Shown here: positions 25,523 through 33,311 of the stretch, in pieces
Position numbering within the stretch: position 1 is the first letter of the stretch
Layout: each line of letters starts with the position of its first letter
From: Sulfuricaulis limicola
Lineage (GTDB): Bacteria > Pseudomonadota > Gammaproteobacteria > Acidiferrobacterales > Sulfurifustaceae
Assembly (NCBI RefSeq): GCF_002355735.1
Contig: NZ_AP014879.1
Location: 1,426,001 to 1,490,000 of the forward strand
Direction: 5' to 3'
Length of the DNA stretch: 64,000 bases
Made by a program: the position numbers and the translations under genes
The notes under the pieces: model-generated
Seen by the model: only the letters and a program-made list of their open reading frames with translations
Databases searched by the model: none
Told to the model about the DNA's origin: nothing

Positions 25523-26068
25523 TTATTTCTCCTCCCATGGCGCAAAACCGATGGAGCGTTTCTTCTTCGGATTGGGCGGGGTCATGAGTTCACGGATGGC
25601 GGTGATCAGGCTGGCTATTGCCTGATCGTGCCCGGTCACCTTGCGCTCCAGTTGGTCAAGCTTGCGCCCGATTTCCCTGTGGATAACGGAAAGCTCCCGG
25701 AGCTTCACGAATGCACGGACCACGAACACGCTGACTTCGACCGCACGAGGTGAGTTCAGCACGGCGGCAGCCATAATGGCACCATGTTCGGTAAAGGCGG
25801 TGGGCAATACTGGTGAAAATTTAAGGCGCGCAAGGTGGTCGCAATTTGCGACCACCTTGGTCTTCTCTGCCTCGGTCAGCTGAAACATGAAATCTGCCGG
25901 AAAACGTTCCAGATTACGTTTTACCTGCTCATTCAGGCGTTTCGTGGTGACACCGTATAGCTCAGCCAGGTCTGCATCGAGCATCACCTTATGCTCACGG
26001 ATTAACAGGATTGACCGTGCGACGCGTTCGACAGGGACAACGGGCTTGGTTCTCCTCGATTTATCCAT
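25523..26068 (-). CDS. ORF6N domain DNA-binding protein
   Basis: A 181-residue protein. The N-terminal 90 residues are an ORF6N domain, a module first noted in phage and large DNA viruses: RSILLIREHKVMLDADLAELYGVTTKRLNEQVKRNLERFPADFMFQLT and the later LPTAFTEHGAIMAAAVLNS. The C-terminal part is a helix that likely forms a coiled coil (REIGRKLDQLERKVTGHDQ) and a basic end. Such genes are common near prophage and toxin-antitoxin loci, where they act as regulators. It is probably co-transcribed with the antitoxin-like gene downstream. Confidence 0.92.
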   Translation of the reverse strand: MDKSRRTKPVVPVERVARSILLIREHKVMLDADLAELYGVTTKRLNEQVKRNLERFPADFMFQLTEAEKTKVVANCDHLARLKFSPVLPTAFTEHGAIMAAAVLNSPRAVEVSVFVVRAFVKLRELSVIHREIGRKLDQLERKVTGHDQAIASLITAIRELMTPPNPKKKRSIGFAPWEEK

Positions 26069-26187
26069 AACCTGACTCCTTCAGGTTTTTCCAAATCCGT
26101 TCAGTTTTCTTTTGATGTCGCATTTTGCGACATCAAGTTGGTTTTTTGTAAATCGGGAAAGATTATAGAGCCCCTTTCCAGATTATT

Positions 26188-26465
26188 GGCCCTAGATATA
26201 GGGGGAGCGAAAGAAGTGAATGCAGGTCGCGTCATGCGCGCCGATCAGCCGGTTCGCGCGTGGTACGCGCCCTACGTGAGTATTAATGTAGGTTGGGGTG
26301 AGGCGTTTTGTGCCGAACCCCAACGTTACTCAGGCGTGTTGGGGTTCGCTGCGCTCACCCCAACCTACGTGAGCTGTTTGATCTCAAATGAACATTCGGC
26401 GGGTTACGGCGAAAATCGCCTAACCCGCCCTACATTAAAATGTAGGGCGCGCATTGCGCGCCGAT
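26188..26465. repeat. Cluster of palindromic repeats
   Basis: The 423-base spacer 26069-26491 holds no supported gene. It contains a short GGCCCTAGATATA piece (26188), GCGCCGATC...GGTACGCGCCCTACG (26236-26276), a full TGTAGGTTGGGGTGAGGCG...CACCCCAACCTACG unit (26287-26369), CGGCGGGTTACGG...CTAACCCGCCCTACA (26397-26434) and a TGTAGGGCGCGCATTGCGCGCC half-unit (26441-26462). Confidence 0.8.
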
Positions 26466-26491
26466 CGACTGGTTGGAATGTGGCAGGCGCC

Positions 26492-26713
26492 CTACTTCTT
26501 GCCGACGCCGAATCCGGTGACTTCGTAAAGGATGCAATAGGCGAAGAACGCCGAGACCAGCGCCAGGGTGCCGACGATGCCGAACAGGATGTTCGACAGT
26601 TTGTCGGGGGTGATGGCCTGGGTTACCGGGCCGATGGTGATCAGAGTCAGGCCGACGGCCGTGCGGATGGCGCGGTCGAGGGTGCCCATGTTGCGTTTGA
26701 AGGTGATTTTCAT
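26492..26713 (-). CDS. DUF2892 (YgaP-type) small membrane protein
   Basis: A 73-residue protein with two membrane helices (about 14-34, AIRTAVGLTLITIGPVTQAI, and 39-62, LSNILFGIVGTLALVSAFFAYC) and the family N-terminus MKITFKRNMGTLDRAIRTAVG. It matches DUF2892, the membrane part of E. coli YgaP without the rhodanese domain. Its role is unknown. Monocistronic between repeats. Confidence 0.9.
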   Translation of the reverse strand: MKITFKRNMGTLDRAIRTAVGLTLITIGPVTQAITPDKLSNILFGIVGTLALVSAFFAYCILYEVTGFGVGKK

Positions 26714-26739
26714 TTCGTTTCATCCCCTAAGATCAAATG

Positions 26740-26847
26740 TTGGGGTTCGGCGCTGCGCGCCTCACCCCAACCTACATGAACTAGTTCGTTCACCCTTTAC
26801 CGGCCCCTACCCTCTCCCTGGCCCTCTCCCTTTCAGGGAGAGGGGAC
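26740..26847. repeat. GGTTGGGG palindrome and CCCTCTCCC element
   Basis: TTGGGGTTCGGCGCTGCGCGCCTCACCCCAACCTACA at 26740-26775 is a compact form of the TGTAGGTTGGGG family; CCCTCTCCCTGGCCCTCTCCC...GGGAGAGGGG at 26810-26845 belongs to the C-rich hairpin family. Confidence 0.75.
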
Positions 26848-26883
26848 TGAGTAGTGAGGTGAGGGAATAATTTTTGAGGGCAT

Positions 26884-28062
26884 TTAATTTGTATAGGCGC
26901 TCGCGCCGCCGCCTGCGCGGGCGATGGAGGCGCTGGCGTCCTTGCTCTGGCCGGCGGCGCCGGGTTCGAACACGCTGATGCCCCCGCCTTTGGCCTTGGC
27001 GGCGTACATCGCCAGGTCGGCATTGAATAACAGCGTGTCGGCATCCTTTCCATGCACGGGAAAGATCGCCACGCCAATGCTGGCGCTCACCGTCACTTGC
27101 GTGTCCGATAGTATGTACGGTGCGTTCAGTGCGGCCTGGATGCGGTCCAGCACCGTCAGGCACGTGGCCCAGTCGGCCGGGCTCAACAGCACGGTAAATT
27201 CATCGCCACCAAAACGCGCCGCGGTATCGGCGGCGCGCAAGGCGCCCTCGATGCGTTTCGCCGCCTGGCGCAACAGTTCGTCGCCGTAAAAATGGCCATG
27301 CGTGTCATTGACCTTCTTGAATCCGTTCAGGTCGATCACGCCGAAGGCGAACTGTTGCCCGTCGCGGCGGCTCGCCAGGATCAGCTTCGACAAGCGGTCC
27401 TGCATCAGCTTGCGGTTAGGCAGGCCGGTCAGCGCGTCGTGCAAGGCCATCTGCTGCAACTGGTCCTTCTGGGCATGCAGCTCGCGCAGCAGGTGATTGA
27501 GAATGAGCGAGACCCACACCGTCAGCCACAGGTAAAAGGCCACCGGGATGATCATGCGCTGTTGGTAAACATGCGCCAGCGCGCCGGCCCCGGCGCTGCT
27601 GAAGCGGTGCACGACCAGCAGGGTTCTGGTGTTGTCCCGGTTGGGAAACTTGACCCAGGTGCGAATGGCGCCGTCGGCCTCGAAGTACCCTCCGCGCTCG
27701 TTGACGCGCGTGGACTCGAGATCGATGGATTCCAGCAGGCGCAGGTCGGCGGCGGATCCGGATTGCAACGGGCGCAGGCCGCCGTCGGAAATGACGAAGA
27801 ACCGGTAGGCCGGGTCGCCGGGGAGCCTGGCTTCGCCTGGCGCCAACGGGTGCTCGCCGCGCGCGATCCGGGTGAGCGCCGGCTCGCCGAGCATGGCGGG
27901 AATGAGGCGGTGCATGTTGTCCACCTCGTGGACCACTTCCAGCTCCAGCGAAGCGCGATAGACGGAAAAGGAAATCAGCAGCACGCCGATCAACGACGTG
28001 ACCAAAAAGATGCCCAGGAACCTGGGCTTCTTGTGGGAGATCGGGGTATCGGTGGTGCTCAA
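26884..28062 (-). CDS. Membrane diguanylate cyclase (GGDEF)
   Basis: A 392-residue enzyme expected to make cyclic di-GMP from two GTP. Two membrane helices (about 15-35 and 171-192) flank a periplasmic sensor domain of about 135 residues. The GGDEF domain starts at about 205 (ALHDALTGLPNRKLM) with active site FGGDEF at 284-289 and a product-inhibition I-site RAAD at 276-279, five residues before it. The C-terminus is a low-complexity Ala/Gly tail. The sensor family is not recognised. It stands alone, between two repeat clusters. Confidence 0.95.
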   Translation of the reverse strand: MSTTDTPISHKKPRFLGIFLVTSLIGVLLISFSVYRASLELEVVHEVDNMHRLIPAMLGEPALTRIARGEHPLAPGEARLPGDPAYRFFVISDGGLRPLQSGSAADLRLLESIDLESTRVNERGGYFEADGAIRTWVKFPNRDNTRTLLVVHRFSSAGAGALAHVYQQRMIIPVAFYLWLTVWVSLILNHLLRELHAQKDQLQQMALHDALTGLPNRKLMQDRLSKLILASRRDGQQFAFGVIDLNGFKKVNDTHGHFYGDELLRQAAKRIEGALRAADTAARFGGDEFTVLLSPADWATCLTVLDRIQAALNAPYILSDTQVTVSASIGVAIFPVHGKDADTLLFNADLAMYAAKAKGGGISVFEPGAAGQSKDASASIARAGGGASAYTN

Positions 28063-28126
28063 GGCTTTATCGGGCGATCAGGCGGATGTGCCCATTTGTC
28101 TTATTCTAGGCGAGGAATTCGAATAA

Positions 28127-28361
28127 TGTAGGGCGCGCCATGCGCGCCGATCGATTGGTTGGCGCGTGGTACGCGCCCTACGGGGAGATTCGATGTAGGT
28201 TGGGGTGAGGCGTGTTTCGCCGAACCCCAACAAAATGTGGTTCGGCGGGTTACGGCAAAAACCGCCTAACCCGCCCTACATTAATTATCTGGACCCCGGC
28301 TTTCGCCGGGGTGACGATATTTTCCAATTTCCGAACGCCCGCTTGCACGGGCATGACGCTG
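28127..28361. repeat. Cluster of palindromic repeats
   Basis: The spacer 28063-28384 holds, in order, TGTAGGGCGCGCCATGCGCGCC...GGTACGCGCCCTACG (28127-28181), a half TGTAGGTTGGGGTGAGGCG unit (28193-28231), CGGCGGGTTACGGC...CTAACCCGCCCTACA (28243-28280), GGACCCCGGCTTTCGCCGGGGTGAC (28291-28315) and a weaker CGCCCGCTTGCACGGGCATGAC (28338-28360). Confidence 0.8.
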
Positions 28362-28384
28362 CGTTTGCTTCAACGGATCGACCA

Positions 28385-31300
28385 TCAGTAAAACGCATAC
28401 CCGTCATAACCCGGCGTCTGGCCGGTGCCGCCCTGGAACGAGACCGCGCCGGTCTGGCTCAACACCTGGTCCACGTTGAACCACAGTATGCCGCCGTTGC
28501 CGCCGACCGATCCGCCCACGCCGGGATCGGCGTTGCCGCCGTTGGCGGTGAAGTTGCCGCTGTTCGTGGCCTGTACCGGCACCGGCCCGTAGAACATGGC
28601 CGTGCCGGCATTGCCGCCGCGCCGCAGGCCATCGCCGCCGTTCACCGCGAGGGCGCCCGAGTTGCTCAGGAGGCCGGAGGTATTTTGCAGATAGATGTAA
28701 CCGGCCAGTCCGCCGATGTTCTGGCTGGCGCCGAGCGCCGCGCGGTCGTGGCCGCCGCTGGCGTCGATGCTGGCGCTGTTGCTGACTCCAGCGTAGCCGT
28801 TCAGCTCCACGCGGCCGCCGCGGCTGCCCTGCCCCAGGCCGCCGGTGGCGCCTTCGAGGACACCACCGCCGCGCGCGAGGATGGCGCTGGAATTGCTCAA
28901 CGATCCGGCCGGCGGATAACCGCCGTTGATCACGTCGTAGGTCGTTTTGTTTTCGAGCGTCACTTTACCGGCCTCGTTGCTGAGCGCGCCGCTGCCGCCG
29001 TTGCTGCGGATGCGCGCCAGGCCCGTGTAGTGCAGTTGCTGCGCGCGCGGATGCCAGATGGTGTTGAGATCCACGATCACGGTTCCGCCCATGCCACCGC
29101 TGCCGCTGCCCGCGCGCGGGCTGGCGCCGCCGGAGGCCAGGATCGAGCCCGACCAGTAAATGTCGCCGGCCGGGACGTCGTCGCCGAGCGTGTTGGTCGA
29201 GTTGTCGCCGCCGTCGTAGAACTGGCTAACGATCTGCGACAAGCCGCCGTTACCTCCGTTGCCCGTGCTACCCAGGGTGTGGCCGCCGCGGGCATCGATG
29301 TTGCCGGCGAAGCGGATGGTGCTGCCGAAACCGAGGACGGCAAAGCCGCCGCCGTCGCCGCCGGTGCCTTCGATGGCGCTGCCGCCGCGGCAATCCACCG
29401 AGCCGGTAAAGCGCACTTCCGCGGGTCGCGCGCTCTGCACGACAAAGGGGGTGCCGCGTCCGCCGGCGGTGACGCCGTCGCCGCCCGAGGTGTCGTGGTC
29501 GGCGGCGTTGCGCACGTGACTGAAACCGTCGAGGCGGAAACCGCCGCCGTTGCCGCCGGCGGCGCTGAAGGAACTGCCGCCGCGGGTGAGGAAGCGGCCG
29601 GTGTTCTCGATCACGCCGCCGGCCTTGAACCACACGTCGCCGCCCTGGCCGCCGTTCTCCACGCGGCTGTCGCCGCCGTAGGTGCGCATCTCGCCGCTGT
29701 TGTAGATCGAGCCGGTCGCGTAGACGCGCGCGAAACCGGCGTGCTGCCCTTCGCGCACGCCGCTGGTGTCGATCACGCCGGTGCCGACATAGTTGCCAAC
29801 GTTAAGCTCCAGGCCGCTGCGCCGCCAGCTCGGCGAATCGACGGGCACAGTGATGGTGCCGTGGTTGACGAGGTCGTTCGACAGGAAGATCTGCGCCTGA
29901 TAGCCGGCATAATCGTGGCCGAGCCGCAGGGTCGCGCCGGGGTTGACCTGGATTCCGGTGACGCGTGTATCGTCATCGTTGATTTGGCCGTCGCCGTCCG
30001 AGACGTGGACGGCGTCGTCGTAGGAATATATGTACACGGTGCCCGCCGGCGGCTCGCCGCCGTATTCGAGCAAGGGGATGTAGGTGTCCTGCGTGATCAC
30101 GAGCGGACGCACGCCGAGGTCGGGCGTGTAGGCCGTGGGCGTGAAGCCGGCGTCGACGCTGCCGTCATGTCGCACTTCGAGCGGGCCGGTGCCGCCCTGC
30201 TTGGTGATGGTGACGTCAGCGCCGCGGCCACCGCTTCCGCCCTGGCTGCCGCCGTCGCCGCCGGCGCTGTCGATGACGTTGCCGGCGGGGCCGTCGGCGT
30301 CGGCGAGCGCGAGCATGGCGCGGCCGCTGCCGGTGAGCGTGGCGCCACCGCTCGGGTTGGACAGCACCAGCGCCACGGTCTCGAGCCCCTCTTCCACGCC
30401 GTCGGCGGTCACAGGCACCGTGAAGCTCTTGGGCGCGGCGTCGCCGTCGGCCCAGACCAGTGCGCCGGAACTGTATTGATAATCGCTGCCGGCATTCGCC
30501 GTGCCGTCGGCCGTGGCGTAGGCGACCGAGATCATGCCATCGGCGCCGAAGCGGCGCTCGACCGTGACAAGCGCCTCGCCGTCGCTTTCGCTGGCGCGAT
30601 AAACAATCCGCGAAAATTGCAGGATGCCGGCCTGATCATCATTGGCGATGGTCAGCACCGCATCAACGGGCGTGCCGAGCGTGGCGCCGCCGTAGGCGTA
30701 GGTCAGCTTCAGGTTCACGGTCTCGTCGGGCTCGGCGATGTTGTCGTTGAGCAGCGGCACCGTGATTGTCTTCGGGGCGCTGTCGCCGTTGGCCCAGACC
30801 AGATCGCCCGAGACCGCCTGATAATCCTGGCCGGCGCGAGCCGTGCCGTCGCTGCTGACGTAATGCACCGAGATATCGCCGGCCTTGCCGTTGACACGAT
30901 TGACCGTGATCACCGCCTGGCCGCCGCCTTCGGCGGCGCTGTAGGCGGCGGCGCTGAACTGCAACTGGCCGTACTGGTCGTCGCTCTGGATCTCGACCAC
31001 GGCCTGGCTCGGCGCGCCGAGCGTGGCGCGCGAGGGATTGGACAAGCTGACGTTGATGGTCTCGATGCCTTCGACAGTCGAGTCGTCGAGAATGGGGATG
31101 ACGAAGGTCTTGGGACTGGCGTCGTTGCTGCCCCAGTACAGGGTGCCGGAGACCGGCGTGTAATCGTAGGGGCTGGAGGCGCTGCCGTTGCTGGTGGCGT
31201 AGCTCACGCTGGCCTGCCCGGAGGTGCTGCCGGTGCGCGTCACGGAAACCGTCACGCTGCCGCCGGTCTCGCTCACGCTGTAGCTGGCGGCGCTGAACTG

Positions 31301-31405
31301 GAGGCTGCTGCCCCCGCCACCTGCAGGCTTCGCGGCGAGCGCGAGGTTGGTGGCGGTGAGAAAAATGCAGGTGAGCAGGAATCTGGATGACAGGCTGGGC
31401 AACAT
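28385..31405 (-). CDS. Secreted Calx-beta and glycine-rich repeat protein
   Basis: A 1006-residue exported protein. A signal peptide (FLLTCIFLTATNLALA, cleavage near 24) is followed by three Calx-beta domains (about 34-140, 148-255, 262-368), each with the motif VxxxRxxG...YATxxGxAxxxxDYxxxSGxLxW and the end strand ETVxLxLSNPSGGATLG. The remaining about 640 residues are a Gly/Asn/Ser-rich beta-helix-like region with many GGxGG and short imperfect repeats. Likely a cell-surface or adhesin-like protein binding Ca2+ through Calx-beta. No sortase or anchor motif is seen and it ends with GYDGYAFY. Very high third-position GC gives a long antisense frame. Confidence 0.85.
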   Translation of the reverse strand: MLPSLSSRFLLTCIFLTATNLALAAKPAGGGGSSLQFSAASYSVSETGGSVTVSVTRTGSTSGQASVSYATSNGSASSPYDYTPVSGTLYWGSNDASPKTFVIPILDDSTVEGIETINVSLSNPSRATLGAPSQAVVEIQSDDQYGQLQFSAAAYSAAEGGGQAVITVNRVNGKAGDISVHYVSSDGTARAGQDYQAVSGDLVWANGDSAPKTITVPLLNDNIAEPDETVNLKLTYAYGGATLGTPVDAVLTIANDDQAGILQFSRIVYRASESDGEALVTVERRFGADGMISVAYATADGTANAGSDYQYSSGALVWADGDAAPKSFTVPVTADGVEEGLETVALVLSNPSGGATLTGSGRAMLALADADGPAGNVIDSAGGDGGSQGGSGGRGADVTITKQGGTGPLEVRHDGSVDAGFTPTAYTPDLGVRPLVITQDTYIPLLEYGGEPPAGTVYIYSYDDAVHVSDGDGQINDDDTRVTGIQVNPGATLRLGHDYAGYQAQIFLSNDLVNHGTITVPVDSPSWRRSGLELNVGNYVGTGVIDTSGVREGQHAGFARVYATGSIYNSGEMRTYGGDSRVENGGQGGDVWFKAGGVIENTGRFLTRGGSSFSAAGGNGGGFRLDGFSHVRNAADHDTSGGDGVTAGGRGTPFVVQSARPAEVRFTGSVDCRGGSAIEGTGGDGGGFAVLGFGSTIRFAGNIDARGGHTLGSTGNGGNGGLSQIVSQFYDGGDNSTNTLGDDVPAGDIYWSGSILASGGASPRAGSGSGGMGGTVIVDLNTIWHPRAQQLHYTGLARIRSNGGSGALSNEAGKVTLENKTTYDVINGGYPPAGSLSNSSAILARGGGVLEGATGGLGQGSRGGRVELNGYAGVSNSASIDASGGHDRAALGASQNIGGLAGYIYLQNTSGLLSNSGALAVNGGDGLRRGGNAGTAMFYGPVPVQATNSGNFTANGGNADPGVGGSVGGNGGILWFNVDQVLSQTGAVSFQGGTGQTPGYDGYAFY

Positions 31406-31606
31406 GGCTTCTCCCTCTTTGGCTGTTCTTGAGTACGCGGCGGCCTTGGATTCCTTGTCGCCGCGAATTCATCCCCGAGCCGCCGGCGTATCTGTGGAAG
31501 CATAGCCTACGACCCGGGCGCCAAGGCAGCGCCTGAATTGATTTTAAAATTACAGAGGATTAGCAGGAATCAGAATTATCTTGATGATAATTCATGGAAA
31601 ACAATA

Positions 31607-31690
31607 TGGTGCCCGGGGCCGGACTCGAACCGGCACGGTGTTGCCACCAAGGGATTTTCATACCCACTACGGCTTTCGCCGCCGCGCCGG
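31607..31690 (-). pseudogene. Degenerate tRNA-Leu-like copy
   Basis: The 3' half of a class II tRNA: a T-arm GCCGGTTCGAGTCCGGC, a long variable arm, an acceptor strand CCCGGGC and an encoded ACCA, nearly the same as in the intact tRNA-Leu 250 bases away. The anticodon stem is mispaired (loop ATGAAAA) and the 5' acceptor strand is missing; only GGCGAAAGCCGTAG resembles a D-arm. It is a fragment or decayed gene, not a working tRNA. Confidence 0.7.
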
Positions 31691-31748
31691 AGCGCCTTTG
31701 GGGTCTGGACTTTACCTTTGCCGTGGCGCCGGGAGGCGCGGTAGTTCT

Positions 31749-31835
31749 GTAGGTTGGGGTGAATGAAATGAACCCCAACTTTCCGGATCAAGCTAGGCCA
31801 AGCCGTTGGGGTTCGCTGCGCTCACCCCAACCTAC
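31749..31835. repeat. TGTAGGTTGGGG palindrome
   Basis: TGTAGGTTGGGGTGAATG at the left end and CTGCGCTCACCCCAACCTACG at the right, with a GAACCCCAAC/GTTGGGGTTC inner pair. It occupies the space between the tRNA-Leu-like fragment and the intact tRNA-Leu gene. Confidence 0.8.
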
Positions 31836-31853
31836 GAAAACCAGCCGTGTTGG

Positions 31854-31942
31854 TGGTGCCCAGGGCCGGAATCGAACCGGCACGGAGGTTGCCCTCCAAC
31901 GGATTTTAAGTCCGTTGCGTCTACCAATTCCGCCACCCGGGC
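31854..31942 (-). tRNA. tRNA-Leu (anticodon TAA)
   Basis: On the minus strand: acceptor GCCCGGG pairing with CCTGGGC, D-arm GGCGGAATTGGTAGACGC, anticodon stem and loop ACGGACTTAAAATCCGT with anticodon TAA, long variable arm GGAGGGCAACCTCC-like, T-arm GCCGGTTCGATTCCGGC and encoded CCA. All class II features are present. Confidence 0.97.
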
Positions 31943-31996
31943 TTCGAGGGTGAGTGTATACGGCCGAGAGGTGTGGAGGAAGAAAAGCAGGGAAAA

Positions 31997-32070
31997 TGGA
32001 GGCTGGGGCCGGAATTGAACCGGCGTACGCGGCTTTGCAGGCCGCTGCATAACCACTCTGCTACCCAGCC
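31997..32070 (-). tRNA. tRNA-Cys (anticodon GCA)
   Basis: Minus strand, 74 bases with CCA: acceptor GGCTGGG, D-arm AGCAGAGTGGTTATGC, anticodon loop CTGCAAA with anticodon GCA, T-arm GCCGGTTCAATTCCGGC, discriminator U. It lies 54 bases upstream of tRNA-Leu on the same strand, so the two are probably processed from one transcript. Confidence 0.97.
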
Positions 32071-32125
32071 GAAACTCTTGAACAAAAAAGGGAGGACCCG
32101 GCAAATGGGTACCTCCCCGAGTGTC

Positions 32126-32201
32126 TGGAGCGGGAAACGAGGTTCGAACTCGCGACCTTAACCTTGGCAAGGTTACGCTCTACCAACTGAGCTATTCCCG
32201 C
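32126..32201 (-). tRNA. tRNA-Gly (anticodon GCC)
   Basis: Minus strand, 76 bases with CCA: acceptor GCGGGAA, D-arm GCTCAGTTGGTAGAGC, anticodon loop TTGCCAA with anticodon GCC, T-arm CGAGTTCGAACCTCG. First of the Gly-Cys-Leu cluster, a gene order seen in many gammaproteobacteria downstream of pgsA, as here. Confidence 0.97.
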
Positions 32202-32303
32202 AGGAGTTGTGCATTGTAAGGAAGGCGGACATTCTGTCAAGCAAGGAAGCAGGTAAGGCCTTGTTTTATAGTCAGTTGCACTACCCTGACACAGAAAAAT
32301 CTG

Positions 32304-32447
32304 TTGTCATGCCGGCGAAAGCCGACATCCAGTTTATTAACTGGACCCCGGCTTTCGCCGGGGTGACGAATCTGGAAACGTAGGGCGCGTATCACGCGCC
32401 GAACCATTGCTTAAATGCTAGAAATGGCGCGTGGTACGCGCCCTACG
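32304..32447. repeat. Paired REP hairpins and GTAGGGCGCG palindrome
   Basis: Two inverted REP units form a larger palindrome at 32304-32370 (GTCATGCCGGCGAAAGCCGA...GGACCCCGGCTTTCGCCGGGGTGAC), followed by GTAGGGCGCGTATCACGCGCC...GGCGCGTGGTACGCGCCCTACG at 32379-32447. They lie between pgsA and the tRNA cluster. Confidence 0.85.
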
Positions 32448-32471
32448 TGAGTAGATTTATTCAGGAAAGTT

Positions 32472-33059
32472 TTACGGCGCGCGCGGGGCAATGAGATTGG
32501 GCCAAGCGGCCTTGAGGTAGATGAGCATGGACCACAGCGTCAGTGCGGCAGCGAGGTAGAGGAGGATTTCGCCGATGCGGAAGATCGGCAGGTCCCAGAA
32601 TGACCGCTGCCACAGCAGGAACGGGATGGCGACCATCTGGGACACGGTCTTGATCTTGCCCACGTAGGACACCTTCACGTGCGAGCGCTTGCCCACCTCC
32701 GACATCCATTCGCGCAGCGCCGAGACGGTGATTTCGCGCCCGACGATGACCAGCACCACCACGGCGAACAGGCGGATATCCAAAACATGCGCCTGCACCC
32801 GCGGGTCGGCCACCAGCATGACCAGCGCCGCCGCGACCATGAGCTTGTCGGCCACCGGGTCGAGGAAGGCGCCGAAGGGCGAGGTCTGCTCCCACTTGCG
32901 CGCCAGGTAGCCGTCGAGCCAGTCGGTGAGCGCGGCCAGGACGAACAGCCCGGTGGCGAGCATGTGCGACCACGGGGAGGCCCAGTAGTACGCCACGATG
33001 AACGCCGGGATCAGCGCGATGCGCAGGAGCGTGAGGATATTGGGAGTGTTCAGGAGCAT
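32472..33059 (-). CDS. pgsA: CDP-diacylglycerol-glycerol-3-phosphate 3-phosphatidyltransferase
   Basis: A 195-residue integral membrane enzyme making phosphatidylglycerol phosphate, the first committed step to phosphatidylglycerol and cardiolipin. The CDP-alcohol phosphotransferase signature D-x2-D-G-x2-A-R-x8-G-x3-D-x3-D is complete at 46-71 (DWLDGYLAR...GAFLDPVAD). Four to six membrane helices are visible. The start MLLNTPNILTLLRI is typical. In many relatives it follows uvrC, as here (uvrC stop at 33312), although a 250-base repeat-laden spacer separates them. Confidence 0.97.
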   Translation of the reverse strand: MLLNTPNILTLLRIALIPAFIVAYYWASPWSHMLATGLFVLAALTDWLDGYLARKWEQTSPFGAFLDPVADKLMVAAALVMLVADPRVQAHVLDIRLFAVVVLVIVGREITVSALREWMSEVGKRSHVKVSYVGKIKTVSQMVAIPFLLWQRSFWDLPIFRIGEILLYLAAALTLWSMLIYLKAAWPNLIAPRAP

Positions 33060-33100
33060 ATTTTTCTAGTTTGAACCGCCAAGACGCCAACAATATTACA

Positions 33101-33285
33101 TGTAGGGCGCGTTTTACGCGCCGATCGAGTTGGCGCGTGGTACGCGCCCAACGTCTGCTCGAACACAAAAAAGTATCTCTGAGTTGTCATTCCCGCGAAA
33201 GCGGGAATCCAAGCCTTGAATGGTATCGCGCGTAGTGCGCGCGATTACATAAACAGAACTGGATTTCCGCCTACGCGGAAATGAC
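33101..33285. repeat. Palindromic repeats between uvrC and pgsA
   Basis: TGTAGGGCGCGTTTTACGCGCC...GGCGCGTGGTACGCGCCCA at 33101-33150; GTCATTCCCGCGAAAGCGGGAATCC at 33186-33210; the TGGTATCGCGCGTAGTGCGCGCGATTACATAAA unit at 33220-33252; and an inverted GGATTTCCGCCTACGCGGAAATGAC at 33260-33284 that pairs with the REP unit. Confidence 0.8.
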
Positions 33286-33311
33286 AGCATTTTAAAATAA
33301 CTTTTCCCTTT

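Noticed and set aside
24872-28361. Possible CRISPR array because of many repeats
   Set aside because: The repeats are several different palindromes at uneven distances, in both orientations, with no uniform spacers and no cas genes.
28205-31390. Plus-strand open frame of about 1060 codons
   Set aside because: It is antisense to the Calx-beta/glycine-rich gene and arises from very high third-position GC there; the translation is Ala/Val/Gly/Arg-rich without domains, and the minus strand has a signal peptide and clear domains.
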